Source: Betaproteobacteria bacterium (lineage in GTDB: Bacteria; Pseudomonadota; Gammaproteobacteria; Burkholderiales; Eutrophovitaceae). Taken from it: a stretch of 12,290 nucleotides of DNA. The notes beneath the pieces are model-generated. The model worked only from the letters and a program-made list of their open reading frames with translations, ran no database searches and was not told the origin of the DNA. Shown one piece after another: positions 1 through 7,128 of this stretch. The position numbers and the translations under genes were made by a program. The stretch spans positions 1 through 12,290 of the forward strand of contig QXZO01000101.1 of the NCBI GenBank assembly GCA_009886305.1, in the 5' to 3' direction. Position 1 is the stretch's first letter, and every line of letters begins with the position of its first letter.

Positions 1-460
1 TGACCGCATCCAAATGTGCGGTATTTACGTTTTTTACCCACAGATTATTCAAGTAATAACTATAGTAATTTTGGAGAAAATCGCCACGCAGGAACTGCGG
101 GTCGTAAAAGCTTATCTTGCTTGGTTTTGGTATTTCATCAAGGTCGGATATCAGTATCAGGTCGTCTGGCCTCGAGTCGAAGAGCCCCATAGTGATATTA
201 TTCCGGATATAGTTTTCATTTTTCCAAAATTCATTTTCTCCAGGTGGGCGTGTTTCCAGTCTTTGATAACGAATTTTCGATTTATATTTTTCAAATTTAC
301 TAATGTCGAAGACGGTTTTTCTTGAGAGTCCTTTATGAGTGTAAGCAGCCTCAGAAATAACAAAGTAATCAACGTAATCCCAAAGCGTATCCATGCGCAG
401 TTGCAGCAACATTTCCTCGTTGAAAAAACAAAAACAATCGTAAATTTTACGTTTAGGCAC
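1..460 (-). CDS. Glycosyltransferase family 17-like protein, N-terminal part (cut by window edge)
   Basis: The reverse strand is open from a GTG at 460 to the left edge, giving 153 residues with no stop. The protein opens VPKRKIYDCFCFFNEE, which matches the start typical of GT17 enzymes (KIYDCFxFFNEL, then a segment like DYVDYFVISEA at 28-38). At 97-111 it has RPDDLILISDLDEIP, whose DLD at 106-108 is the family's DxD-type metal/nucleotide-sugar site. GT17 is the family of beta-1,4-mannosyl-glycoprotein N-acetylglucosaminyltransferase; bacterial members have little assigned function. An in-frame stop at 464-466 leaves GTG 460 as the only reasonable start, with a poor ribosome site. The family is usually near 280-300 residues, so about half is seen. 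It diverges from the LPS-type glycosyltransferases at 549 onward, so a role in modifying surface glycan is inferred. The donor and acceptor cannot be told. Confidence 0.8.
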   Translation of the reverse strand, partial: MPKRKIYDCFCFFNEEMLLQLRMDTLWDYVDYFVISEAAYTHKGLSRKTVFDISKFEKYKSKIRYQRLETRPPGENEFWKNENYIRNNITMGLFDSRPDDLILISDLDEIPKPSKISFYDPQFLRGDFLQNYYSYYLNNLWVKNVNTAHLDAV

Positions 461-548
461 GCTTTAGGACTCAGACGATTAACAAAATTTTGGTCTTTAA
501 GCGAACTCTACTCTAATAGACGCTTTTACAAAAGGTCGGTGCAAAGAT
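461..548. promoter_or_regulatory. Divergent intergenic region between GT17 and GT2 genes
   Basis: This 88-base A+T-rich gap separates two genes that start back to back, so promoters for both directions should lie here or overlap the gene starts. I do not see a convincing pair of -35 and -10 boxes. A purine run (AAAAGG, about 529-534) lies roughly 14 bases before the ATG at 549, which is far for a ribosome site. The assignment rests on gene arrangement only. Confidence 0.35.
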
Positions 549-1367
549 ATGCATGATTACTCAATCACTTTTGCGTGCTATAACTCCATTGAGTACACAA
601 AAAAATGTGTAAACAGTTTAATTTCATCAGGAACACCTATGAGTCGAGTGATTGTTGTGGACAACGGTAGTCATGATGGGACCCAAGACTATTTAAAAAC
701 ACAGCCGTTTGGCGAGGTTATATACAATAAATCTAACCTCGGATGCGGTACTGCATGGAATCAAGGCGCTTTAGCGCAGCAGGCGGAGTGGACCATTATT
801 ATGAATAATGATGTTCTGGTGACCCAGGACTGGGCTGAAAGGTTGATTGCGTCTGCACAAGAGCTTGACGTTAAAGTAATTAGTCCGGCGATGATTGAGG
901 GTGCTCTGGATTATGATTTTCAAGAATTTGCTCAAGAGGCAGAGCGACGCATGTCCAGGGTTGCGCGCTTAGGGGCGAAGCATGCGGTTTGCTTGGCTGT
1001 ACATAAAAGTGTTTGGGAAAATATAGGATATTTCACTCCTAAGCCTCGATTGTTAGGTTATGAGGACACAATTTTTTTTAATGAGCTTGAAAAGGCAGAA
1101 ATTCGAACTGCGATAACTGGGGCAGTTTGGTTTCATCATTTTGGCTCTGTAACGCAAGATCAAATGAAAAAAGAGAAGGGTCTAGCCATGTCCCAGGCCC
1201 TTGGCAATCGAGAGAACTACAAGATGTTGGGTATGAATTGGTTGGAGAGGAAAATAAGACGTTTTCGGCGGAAGAAAAGTGAGTCATTTTGGAGGAAGCA
1301 CGAGACACAGGGCTTCAACATGACTATCCATGGCTTAAGGCGAAGTGGTGATTTTGTTTGGCGATGA
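549..1367 (+). CDS. GT2 family glycosyltransferase (rhamnosyltransferase-like)
   Basis: A 272-residue cytosolic GT-A fold enzyme. Visible motifs are an N-terminal beta strand with CYN at 10-12, VDNGSHDGT at 37-45 (nucleotide binding), NLGCGTAWNQG at 63-73, MNNDV at 85-89 (NND in the place of the DxD metal site), LLGYEDTIFFNEL at 168-180 (acceptor/catalytic ED region) and WFHHFGS at 194-200. The NxGxGxAxNxG and NND pattern is typical of the GT2 branch that includes rhamnosyl- and related transferases of O-antigen and LPS core. The exact sugar cannot be read from sequence. The C-terminus (about 233-250) is rich in Arg and Lys and could hold the enzyme at the inner membrane. It is the first gene of a rightward run, and its TGA overlaps the next ATG (ATGA, 1364-1367), so translational coupling is likely. 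The ATG at 549 has no clear ribosome site. Confidence 0.85.
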   Translation: MHDYSITFACYNSIEYTKKCVNSLISSGTPMSRVIVVDNGSHDGTQDYLKTQPFGEVIYNKSNLGCGTAWNQGALAQQAEWTIIMNNDVLVTQDWAERLIASAQELDVKVISPAMIEGALDYDFQEFAQEAERRMSRVARLGAKHAVCLAVHKSVWENIGYFTPKPRLLGYEDTIFFNELEKAEIRTAITGAVWFHHFGSVTQDQMKKEKGLAMSQALGNRENYKMLGMNWLERKIRRFRRKKSESFWRKHETQGFNMTIHGLRRSGDFVWR

Positions 1368-2167
1368 CTGAGGGTGAACAAAAAGATGGAGCGGGCTCAA
1401 ATGCCGCTGTCACGGCACAAACCATTTCTGCGGTTATCATAACTAAAAATGCTGATCGGACGCTGGAGGCTTGTCTCGATGCTTTGAACTGGACTTCAGA
1501 AATAATCATACTGGATAGTGGTAGTAACGATCAGACTCTTCAAATAGCACAAAAAAAAGGAGCAAAATTTCACACGGGTGAATGGTGTGGGTTTGGTCCG
1601 CAAAAAAACCTAGCTATTGGACTCGCGCAGTCAGACTGGATTTTATCGATTGACTCAGATGAATTTGTGAGTGAGGAGCTTGCATCTGAGATATTACGTA
1701 TAACGAGCATATCGACCGCAGAGGATGTTTACGAATTATCTAGACTTTCAAAATATTGTGGAAAGCAAATGCGTCACTCGGGTTGGTTTCCAGACTTTGT
1801 ACCAAGGTTATTCCGTAATGGGGCAGCTCGGTTTAGTGACAGCCTTGTACATGAGAGACTAATGTATGAAGGTCAATCTAAGCGATTAGCTGGTTATTTG
1901 TTTCACGATTCGTTTCACTCTCCTGAAGATGTGCTTGACAAGATGAACCGTTATTCGACGTTGGGTGCACAGCAGCTTGCAAGTAAAGGTCGACGGGGAG
2001 GCGTGCTCCGGGCAGTTATCCATGGTTTAGGCGCTTTTTTAAAGACATACATCATAAAAGCTGGATTTTTAGACGGATCTGAGGGATTGTTTCTTGCTGT
2101 CTCTAATGCAGAGGGTGCCTACTACAAATACGTCAAACTTTATTACTTAAATAAATTAAAACGTTGA
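1364..2167 (+). CDS. GT2 family LPS core glycosyltransferase, WaaE/KdtX-like
   Basis: A 267-residue GT-A enzyme. Motifs are VIITKN at 24-29, EIIILDSGSNDQT at 46-58, WCGFGPQKNLA at 74-84, WILSIDSDE at 92-100 (DSD is the metal site), WFPDFVPRLFR at 141-151 and HER at 163-165. ITKN, DSGSxDxT, GFGPQKN and SIDxDE together are the signature of the WaaE/KdtX group. That group adds a beta-1,4-linked glucose or similar sugar to inner-core heptose of LPS at the cytoplasmic face of the inner membrane. A hydrophobic, positively charged tail near 212-250 fits membrane association. I chose ATG 1364, which overlaps the previous stop as ATGA; TTG 1358 is in frame and would add two residues. The first 20 residues look unstructured and precede the domain. 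The stop overlaps the next gene's TTG (TTGA, 2164-2167). The sugar specificity is inferred only from family. Confidence 0.87.
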   Translation: MTEGEQKDGAGSNAAVTAQTISAVIITKNADRTLEACLDALNWTSEIIILDSGSNDQTLQIAQKKGAKFHTGEWCGFGPQKNLAIGLAQSDWILSIDSDEFVSEELASEILRITSISTAEDVYELSRLSKYCGKQMRHSGWFPDFVPRLFRNGAARFSDSLVHERLMYEGQSKRLAGYLFHDSFHSPEDVLDKMNRYSTLGAQQLASKGRRGGVLRAVIHGLGAFLKTYIIKAGFLDGSEGLFLAVSNAEGAYYKYVKLYYLNKLKR

Positions 2168-2979
2168 AAACCACCGTTATCGTTACCACCTATAATCGGC
2201 CTGACGCTCTTGATTCTGTCGTGCGAGGATTCTTTTTACAGAAAGATCTTGATTTTGATCTCATCATCGCTGATGACGGATCACATCGCCATACTACAGA
2301 GATTATTTCGCGACTTAAGTTAGAGGCTCCTTTTGAAATATCACATGTTTGGCAAGAGGACCTAGGATTTAGGGCCGCCGCAATCCGTAATAAGGCTATA
2401 AAGGCTTCACAAGGTGAATATTTAATTTTCACTGACGGCGACTGCGTTCCGCGAGCAAACTTTGTGGTGAATCATAAAAAACTCGCTGAAAAGGGTTACT
2501 TTTTATCGGGTAATCGAGTGCTTCTGAGTCCGAATCTTACTCGGGAGATATTGACGAATGGCTCTGGAATAAGTCAATGGGGCAGTTGGACAATACTCAG
2601 ACACTATTGGGCTAGAGACATTAACCGCTTACTACCTTTACTTTCGTTTACCTGGCTTATGCCTTATAGAAAGTCATCTCCTAAACGTTGGGAGGGAGTC
2701 AAGACTTGTAATTTTTCGTCCTGGAAGTCTGATTTATTTGAGGTCAATGGTTTTGATGAACAGTATGAAGGTTGGGGCCTAGAGGACTCAGATTTAGTTG
2801 TACGACTTCTGAAAAACGGGGTGAAGCATAAAAATGCTAGGCAAGCGACGCCAATGTTGCACTTATGGCATCCAGAGAATGATAGAGGTGGTTTGGAGCG
2901 AAATGGACAGAGACTGAGGGCAATAATGAGTTCGGATCGTATTGAGGCAAATGTTGGCCTTAAGCAAATAGACTTTTAA
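2164..2979 (+). CDS. GT2 glycosyltransferase with C-terminal galactosyltransferase-type region
   Basis: A 271-residue protein translated from TTG 2164, which shares bases with the preceding TGA. It begins MKTTVIVTTYNRPDAL, the usual GT2 opening, so no upstream start is needed. Further motifs are DLIIADDGS at 32-40, GFRAAAIRNKAI at 68-79, FTDGDC at 89-94 (DGD metal site), and GFDEQYEGWGLEDSDL at 196-211 followed by HLWHP at 233-237. The GWGxED segment is the C-terminal galactosyltransferase motif, which in bacteria is found in capsule and LPS transferases such as chondroitin-type polymerases. It may therefore transfer Gal, GalNAc or a related sugar, but this is not proven by the motif. Its place between a WaaE-like and a heptosyltransferase-like gene suggests LPS core or outer-core work in the cytosol. 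It ends 32 bases before the next start. Confidence 0.85.
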   Translation: MKTTVIVTTYNRPDALDSVVRGFFLQKDLDFDLIIADDGSHRHTTEIISRLKLEAPFEISHVWQEDLGFRAAAIRNKAIKASQGEYLIFTDGDCVPRANFVVNHKKLAEKGYFLSGNRVLLSPNLTREILTNGSGISQWGSWTILRHYWARDINRLLPLLSFTWLMPYRKSSPKRWEGVKTCNFSSWKSDLFEVNGFDEQYEGWGLEDSDLVVRLLKNGVKHKNARQATPMLHLWHPENDRGGLERNGQRLRAIMSSDRIEANVGLKQIDF

Positions 2980-3011
2980 AGATTTGAAGTGCTCTTTTGG
3001 GAGAAATTTGA

Positions 3012-4073
3012 TTGAAGATCTTAGTTATTTGTACTCGACGGGTAGGCGATGTTTTTCTGGCAACGTCGGCGATTCATGCGCTGAGAATTCGTTATCCGAG
3101 CGCGCAATTGGATGCATTAGTATTTCGCGGCACCGAGTCCGGACTGTTGTCCAGCCCCGATGTAGATAATGTAATTTCTATTGCCGAGAGAACTAGCCTA
3201 GCAACGCATCTTAAATTCATATGCCAGCATTATCGGCGGTACGACATCGCTATATCGTTATTACCAGGCGATAGACCTACCCTTTATTCCTGGTTTTTGG
3301 GTAAGAGACGTTATGGGACTATCGTCAGCCGTAAGCAATCTGAATGGAAGAGGTACCTACTGCATAGTAGGGTGGAATTTGATGGACTTGGACGTCATAC
3401 ATTAGTGATGTACCACGATATCGTCGCCACGTTATTAGGTAAACACAAAATCGCACCACAGATACCCGAACACTTAATGGGATGTAGTAGTTATACGGAG
3501 GAATTCAATCAGTGGCGGTTTAAAAATCGCTACGTAGTAATGCATTTAACCCCAAAGTTTCGCTATAAAGAGTGGCCAATTCCTCGTTGGAAAGAGTTAA
3601 TTGAGGCATGCCTTGAACGTGATATTGGGGTCGTCCTGTCAGGACTTTTTGATGAACCACACGCTGAATTATCGAGCCAACTTTATGCTAACGACGAAAG
3701 AGTGCTGAATTTGTTAAATCGGGCCAAAATTGATGAATTAATTCGATTAATTTACTCAGCGGATTGTTATGTTGGGACAGATACTGCAGTGACGCATATG
3801 GCCGCAGCAACGGGCACACCCACCATTGCAATTTTTGGTCCATCAAGTCCTTTGGTTTGGGGCCCATGGCCTGCTGGGTACACGTGTGAGGTAACGCCTT
3901 GGGCGCAGTCAGGATCGCAATCTTTGAGCAATGTAACGTTAATCCAAGGCTCTGGAACCTGCGTTCCTTGTCTTCAGGAGGGATGCGACCGACACGTGAA
4001 CAGCGAAAGTGACTGTCTTCGTCAACTAGGCTCAGAGCAAATTGCGAGAGCCATATTCAGTAATTTTAAGTGA
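3012..4073 (+). CDS. GT9 family glycosyltransferase (ADP-heptose:LPS heptosyltransferase type)
   Basis: A 353-residue GT-B fold protein of normal length for the family. The N-terminus MKILVICTRRVGDVFLATSAI contains the G12-D13 pair; the Asp aligns with the catalytic Asp of WaaC/WaaF. The second domain has a Lys-Glu-Trp at 186-188 and GTDTAVTHMAAATGTP at 255-270, whose DTxxxH motif binds the ADP-sugar, followed by IFGPSSPLVWGPW at 274-286. The C-terminus has C317, C320, C325 and C335, a cysteine set often seen in this branch. It probably adds heptose to the LPS inner core on the cytoplasmic side; the N-terminus resembles WaaQ (heptosyltransferase III) more than WaaC/F, but I would not fix the symbol. 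The start is TTG 3012 with a good ribosome site (GGGAGAA at 2999-3005). The last 8 bases overlap the lipA 3' end on the other strand. Confidence 0.88.
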   Translation: MKILVICTRRVGDVFLATSAIHALRIRYPSAQLDALVFRGTESGLLSSPDVDNVISIAERTSLATHLKFICQHYRRYDIAISLLPGDRPTLYSWFLGKRRYGTIVSRKQSEWKRYLLHSRVEFDGLGRHTLVMYHDIVATLLGKHKIAPQIPEHLMGCSSYTEEFNQWRFKNRYVVMHLTPKFRYKEWPIPRWKELIEACLERDIGVVLSGLFDEPHAELSSQLYANDERVLNLLNRAKIDELIRLIYSADCYVGTDTAVTHMAAATGTPTIAIFGPSSPLVWGPWPAGYTCEVTPWAQSGSQSLSNVTLIQGSGTCVPCLQEGCDRHVNSESDCLRQLGSEQIARAIFSNFK

Positions 4074-5001
4074 GACTTGCTCCAGCTTGTTCATCAGCGT
4101 GATAAGAAGATCGAACTAATGGACCTGATGCCACATGTTTAAATCCAATTGACAGTCCTATTGCTTCGAATCGCTGAAATTGATCGGGGTGCACATAGCG
4201 ATGAACAGGCAGATGGCCTTTTGTGGGCTGTAAATATTGCCCAACCGTGACCATGTCTACTTCATGTTTCTTTAAGTCGTACATAACCTCTTCAATTTCC
4301 GAATCAGTCTCTCCTAGTCCTACCATGACACCAGATTTGGTAATGACCTGAGGGTTTATTTTTTTAAATTTATGGAGTAGGTCTAAAGAATGTTGGTAGT
4401 CTGCTCCAGGTCTCGCTTGTTTATATAGGCGGGGGACTGTTTCGAGATTATGATTCATGACATCCGGAAGCTCCGAACTTAATAGGTTAATAGCGGTGTC
4501 AAGTCTGCCTCTAAAATCTGGAGTAAGAATTTCGACTTTGATATTTGGTGAGGCAGCGCGTATCGCTCTAATGCAATCGGCAAAGTGAGTCGCCCCTCCG
4601 TCTCTCAGGTCATCTCGATCAACACTCGTTATGACTACATACCTCAGATCCATATCTTTTATTGTACTCGCTAGTCTCCCAGGCTCAGCTTCATCTACAC
4701 CGTTAGGTCGACCGTGTGCCACATCGCAGAATGGACATCGGCGGGTACATAGATCACCAAGAATCATAAATGTGGCTGTACCTTTAGAAAAACATTCACC
4801 AATATTCGGGCATGTGGCCTCTTCGCAAACAGTGTGGAGTGAGCTCTTACGAAGTTTTGCTTTAACGTCTTGAAATTTCGTGCTCGTATGTAATTTTATA
4901 CGGATCCAATCAGGCTTCTTAATTGGTTCTAAGGGTTCTATTTTTACAGGATTCCTTGCGGTTTTTTCAACCCCAGTCTCTCTTATGATTTTGGTATTCA
5001 T
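4066..5001 (-). CDS. lipA: Lipoyl synthase LipA
   Basis: A 311-residue radical SAM enzyme that inserts two sulfur atoms at C6 and C8 of octanoyl groups already bound to lipoyl domains of pyruvate and 2-oxoglutarate dehydrogenases and the glycine cleavage H protein. The auxiliary cluster cysteines are C59, C64 and C70 (CEEATCPNIGEC). The radical SAM cluster cysteines are C85, C89 and C92 (CTRRCPFC). The C-terminal RSSY motif, whose serine binds the auxiliary cluster, is present in LVRSSYHADEQ. All catalytic parts are intact and the length is normal. It follows lipB with a 9-base gap, so the two are co-transcribed and perhaps coupled. The ATG is preceded by AAGAAAAC, a weak ribosome site. Confidence 0.98.
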   Translation of the reverse strand: MNTKIIRETGVEKTARNPVKIEPLEPIKKPDWIRIKLHTSTKFQDVKAKLRKSSLHTVCEEATCPNIGECFSKGTATFMILGDLCTRRCPFCDVAHGRPNGVDEAEPGRLASTIKDMDLRYVVITSVDRDDLRDGGATHFADCIRAIRAASPNIKVEILTPDFRGRLDTAINLLSSELPDVMNHNLETVPRLYKQARPGADYQHSLDLLHKFKKINPQVITKSGVMVGLGETDSEIEEVMYDLKKHEVDMVTVGQYLQPTKGHLPVHRYVHPDQFQRFEAIGLSIGFKHVASGPLVRSSYHADEQAGASLT

Positions 5002-5010
5002 AATGTTTTC

Positions 5011-5625
5011 TTAAAAAATCTCGCCGCTAAAGGATAAAATAAACTGATTGATCCACAATTGCTGTACTTCCTCAACGCTAAGGTTAACATTCAATTCTTT
5101 GAGTTGTGTCACACGTAAATCGTCATATCCGCATGGGTTGATATTGTCAAAAGGTTTAAGGTCCATGTCAACGTTTAAAGCTACCCCATGGTAAGAGCAT
5201 CCATTTTTAATTTTGAGTCCTAATGACGCTATTTTTTTACCTTTGACATACACCCCTGGTCTAGCATCATCCCCATAGCCGACAATACCTAAAGATGACA
5301 GCAAGTTAATAGTGACCTGCTCTAATAACCGAACAGTTTTTCGGACAGTTAAATTCAATCTTCTTAAGTCGAGCAGTGTATACGCAATTATTTGACCGGG
5401 GCCATGGTAGGTGATTTGCCCGCCTCGGTCAGATTGAATTAACGGTATTGCATGGCCGTGATTTAGAACATGTTCCGGTTTTGTCTTTAGACCCAGTGTG
5501 TATGTGGGCGGGTGCTCCACTAGCCATAGTTCATCTTCAGTTAGTTTCGAGCGGTCAAGAGTAAATCTTTTCATTTTCTCGAGTGATTCTTCGTAAGCGA
5601 GTAAACCAAGCGTTTTAATAATCAC
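5011..5625 (-). CDS. lipB: Octanoyl-[ACP]:protein N-octanoyltransferase LipB
   Basis: A 204-residue cytosolic transferase that moves octanoate from acyl carrier protein to the target lysine of lipoyl domains, giving the substrate of LipA. Family motifs are LVEHPPTYTLG at 35-45, QSDRGGQITYHGPGQ at 64-78, ARPGVYVKGKKIASLG at 121-136 with catalytic Lys131, GCSYHGVALNVDMDL at 142-156, and INPCGY at 162-167 with catalytic Cys165. The start is GTG 5625; residues 4-21 already align with the family N-terminus, so the internal ATG at residue 18 would be too short. It sits between the DUF493 gene (39-base gap) and lipA (9-base gap) in one leftward operon. Confidence 0.97.
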   Translation of the reverse strand: MIIKTLGLLAYEESLEKMKRFTLDRSKLTEDELWLVEHPPTYTLGLKTKPEHVLNHGHAIPLIQSDRGGQITYHGPGQIIAYTLLDLRRLNLTVRKTVRLLEQVTINLLSSLGIVGYGDDARPGVYVKGKKIASLGLKIKNGCSYHGVALNVDMDLKPFDNINPCGYDDLRVTQLKELNVNLSVEEVQQLWINQFILSFSGEIF

Positions 5626-5664
5626 AACTTGATTCTTTCGGTTTACTGAAAATTCTAATCATTT

Positions 5665-5943
5665 CTATATCACAATTGATACTAGTGGACTGGCCTTAAG
5701 CGCGCTGTAAATTATCTCTAAATGTTCACGGGATTCAGCTAAAAAGGTGCAGGTTAAGCTTGTGTATTTATTTGTTTTACTCTCGCTTGTAACTACTTTG
5801 TGGTTATCCACATCGGGCGCGTGTTTCCTAAGTATATCAAGCACAAGTTCTTGATATCTGGGTGTAGATGCTCCGATCACTTTGATTGGAAACAAAATTG
5901 GATACTCGATGCCTTCAGCTTTTTCGCTACTGACTGTATTCAT
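5665..5943 (-). CDS. DUF493 (YbeD-type) family protein
   Basis: A 92-residue cytosolic protein. It matches the DUF493/YbeD family in length and pattern: IEYPILFPIKVIG near 12-24, a central helix, then KYTSLTCTFLAESREHLEIIYSAL at about 59-82, the beta-alpha-beta layout of an ACT-like fold. The E. coli relative also lies between dacA and lipB. Its function is unknown; a regulatory role for lipoate or cell-wall genes has been guessed from this linkage, without firm proof. The gene is 21 bases after the DacA-like gene and 39 bases before lipB. AAAGAG about 7 bases upstream of the ATG serves as the ribosome site. Nothing looks damaged. Confidence 0.9.
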   Translation of the reverse strand: MNTVSSEKAEGIEYPILFPIKVIGASTPRYQELVLDILRKHAPDVDNHKVVTSESKTNKYTSLTCTFLAESREHLEIIYSALKASPLVSIVI

Positions 5944-5964
5944 TATGGACTCTTTAACATCAGA

Positions 5965-7128
5965 TTAGAAAGGCTTATCATTTTTTTTGAACCCTATTGA
6001 ATACAATAGCCATGATTTTAATCTTCTCCATCCTCGACTCATGATACCCGCTTGTCGTATTTCTTTTAACGCGACCAAATTCGAAGTTAGAATCGTATCT
6101 GTTTTTAGTCTTACTGAAAGTTTTGCGACAACATCCCCGTATTTAATCGGGGCTACGAGTGGTTGTATGCCCTCTATCGTGACTTCAAGTTCGGATTTTT
6201 TTTTCCTCGGGATTGTCACTGATATTTTCTCCATGGACCCAATGTCAAGGAATTCACTCGTTCCATGGGTAACGCCGAGTTGAGAAATTGGTATTTTTTT
6301 ATCTAATATGTGAATAGTCGTGAATTTTTTAAAGGCTTGATTGATTAGGTCTTGTGCTTTTGAGGCAAATAGTCCGTCGGAACTATCGTCTCCCATAACC
6401 AAAAGTATTCGTCGTCCATTTCGCACGCTCGAAATGATTCCAATGGTCCCTTCGGAGGAAATGGTGCTCACGATGAGTCCGTCGTTGTATGGGTCTCTCC
6501 CCAACAAGCTGTTCGAAGAATATTGGGTAATGCCTTTCCATTCGTGCTGATTTAATTTGAAGAGAGAGTAGCGCGATGAGTGGTTTAAGATTATCGCGAC
6601 GGCAAGCTGGTATAAAGTTGATGCTGATGTGAGTTGCGGTTCTGCCGATTCTCCGGCTACATGGGTAAATTGTGAGTTTAATAATCCTAACGCTTTTGCT
6701 TTTTGATTCATGGTAGCAATAAATTGTGCTTTAGTCCCCGCAACTGCTTCAACGAGGGCTAAGGTCGCATCACTTGCACCATAAATAACCATGGCCTTAA
6801 TTAGATCTTCGATCTTTACGATGTCCCCCTCATTTAGAAACATACCAACTCCAGGCGCTGCAGCCGCTGTCCGGGAAATTTTTAATTCTGCTTGAGCGTT
6901 AATTGTTCCATCTTCCAGAGCGTCGAAAATAACGTAAAGCGTCATGAGCTTAGTTAAAGACGCAGAATTAAAATCTCTCGAGGCCCTTTTTTCCGCAATG
7001 ATTCGCTCGCTTGAAAGGTCACCCAGGATATAAATTGAGACACTAGACTGTATTGAGTCTGATGTTTTCGGAAAGGCAAGAGCTGGTGCGAGTAAGCACG
7101 TTAATAACAAAAAAAGTCTACTATTCAT
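5965..7128 (-). CDS. DacA/PBP5-like exported protein with lost SxN and KTG motifs (probable pseudo-carboxypeptidase)
   Basis: A 387-residue protein with the full layout of a D-alanyl-D-alanine carboxypeptidase: a signal peptide (hydrophobic 4-18, cleavage likely after ALA at 16-18), a peptidase S11 domain, a C-terminal PBP5-type beta domain (about 280-345, with EVTIEG and GDVVAKL), and a basic amphipathic tail (about 360-381) that could lie on the periplasmic face of the inner membrane. The nucleophile motif SLTK (S57, K60) is present. Aligned by eye to E. coli DacA without gaps, the SGN site reads GAS (117-119) and the KTG site reads IVS (219-221) inside NDGLIVSTISSEG. These residues are needed for catalysis and beta-lactam binding in the family, so enzyme activity is doubtful. 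The frame is open and the flanking homology continuous, so it is not simply a frameshift. It heads the operon with DUF493, lipB and lipA. No strong ribosome site is seen. Confidence 0.85.
   Translation of the reverse strand: MNSRLFLLLTCLLAPALAFPKTSDSIQSSVSIYILGDLSSERIIAEKRASRDFNSASLTKLMTLYVIFDALEDGTINAQAELKISRTAAAAPGVGMFLNEGDIVKIEDLIKAMVIYGASDATLALVEAVAGTKAQFIATMNQKAKALGLLNSQFTHVAGESAEPQLTSASTLYQLAVAIILNHSSRYSLFKLNQHEWKGITQYSSNSLLGRDPYNDGLIVSTISSEGTIGIISSVRNGRRILLVMGDDSSDGLFASKAQDLINQAFKKFTTIHILDKKIPISQLGVTHGTSEFLDIGSMEKISVTIPRKKKSELEVTIEGIQPLVAPIKYGDVVAKLSVRLKTDTILTSNLVALKEIRQAGIMSRGWRRLKSWLLYSIGFKKNDKPF

Noticed and set aside
14..325. Open rightward frame of 103 codons at the left edge
   Set aside because: It lies opposite the GT17 gene, whose translation carries clear family motifs; the rightward translation is hydrophobic and aromatic without any recognisable domain.
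157..372. Leftward 71-codon frame on the same strand as the GT17 gene
   Set aside because: It is an out-of-frame reading of the GT17 gene; the GT17 frame is continuous through the region, so no frameshift needs to be invoked.
1358..1363. TTG at 1358 as start of the WaaE-like gene
   Set aside because: ATG 1364 gives the common ATGA overlap and loses only two residues with no family match.
2984..3169. Small rightward gene of 61 codons before and inside the GT9 gene
   Set aside because: Most of it overlaps the GT9 frame, which has a better ribosome site and strong family motifs; the small product looks random.
6454..6506. Frameshift or sequencing error as the cause of the missing KTG in the DacA-like protein
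   Set aside because: Residues on both sides (YNDGL before, GTIGIISSVRNGRR after) align with DacA in the same frame without a gap, and the SxN site is changed too.
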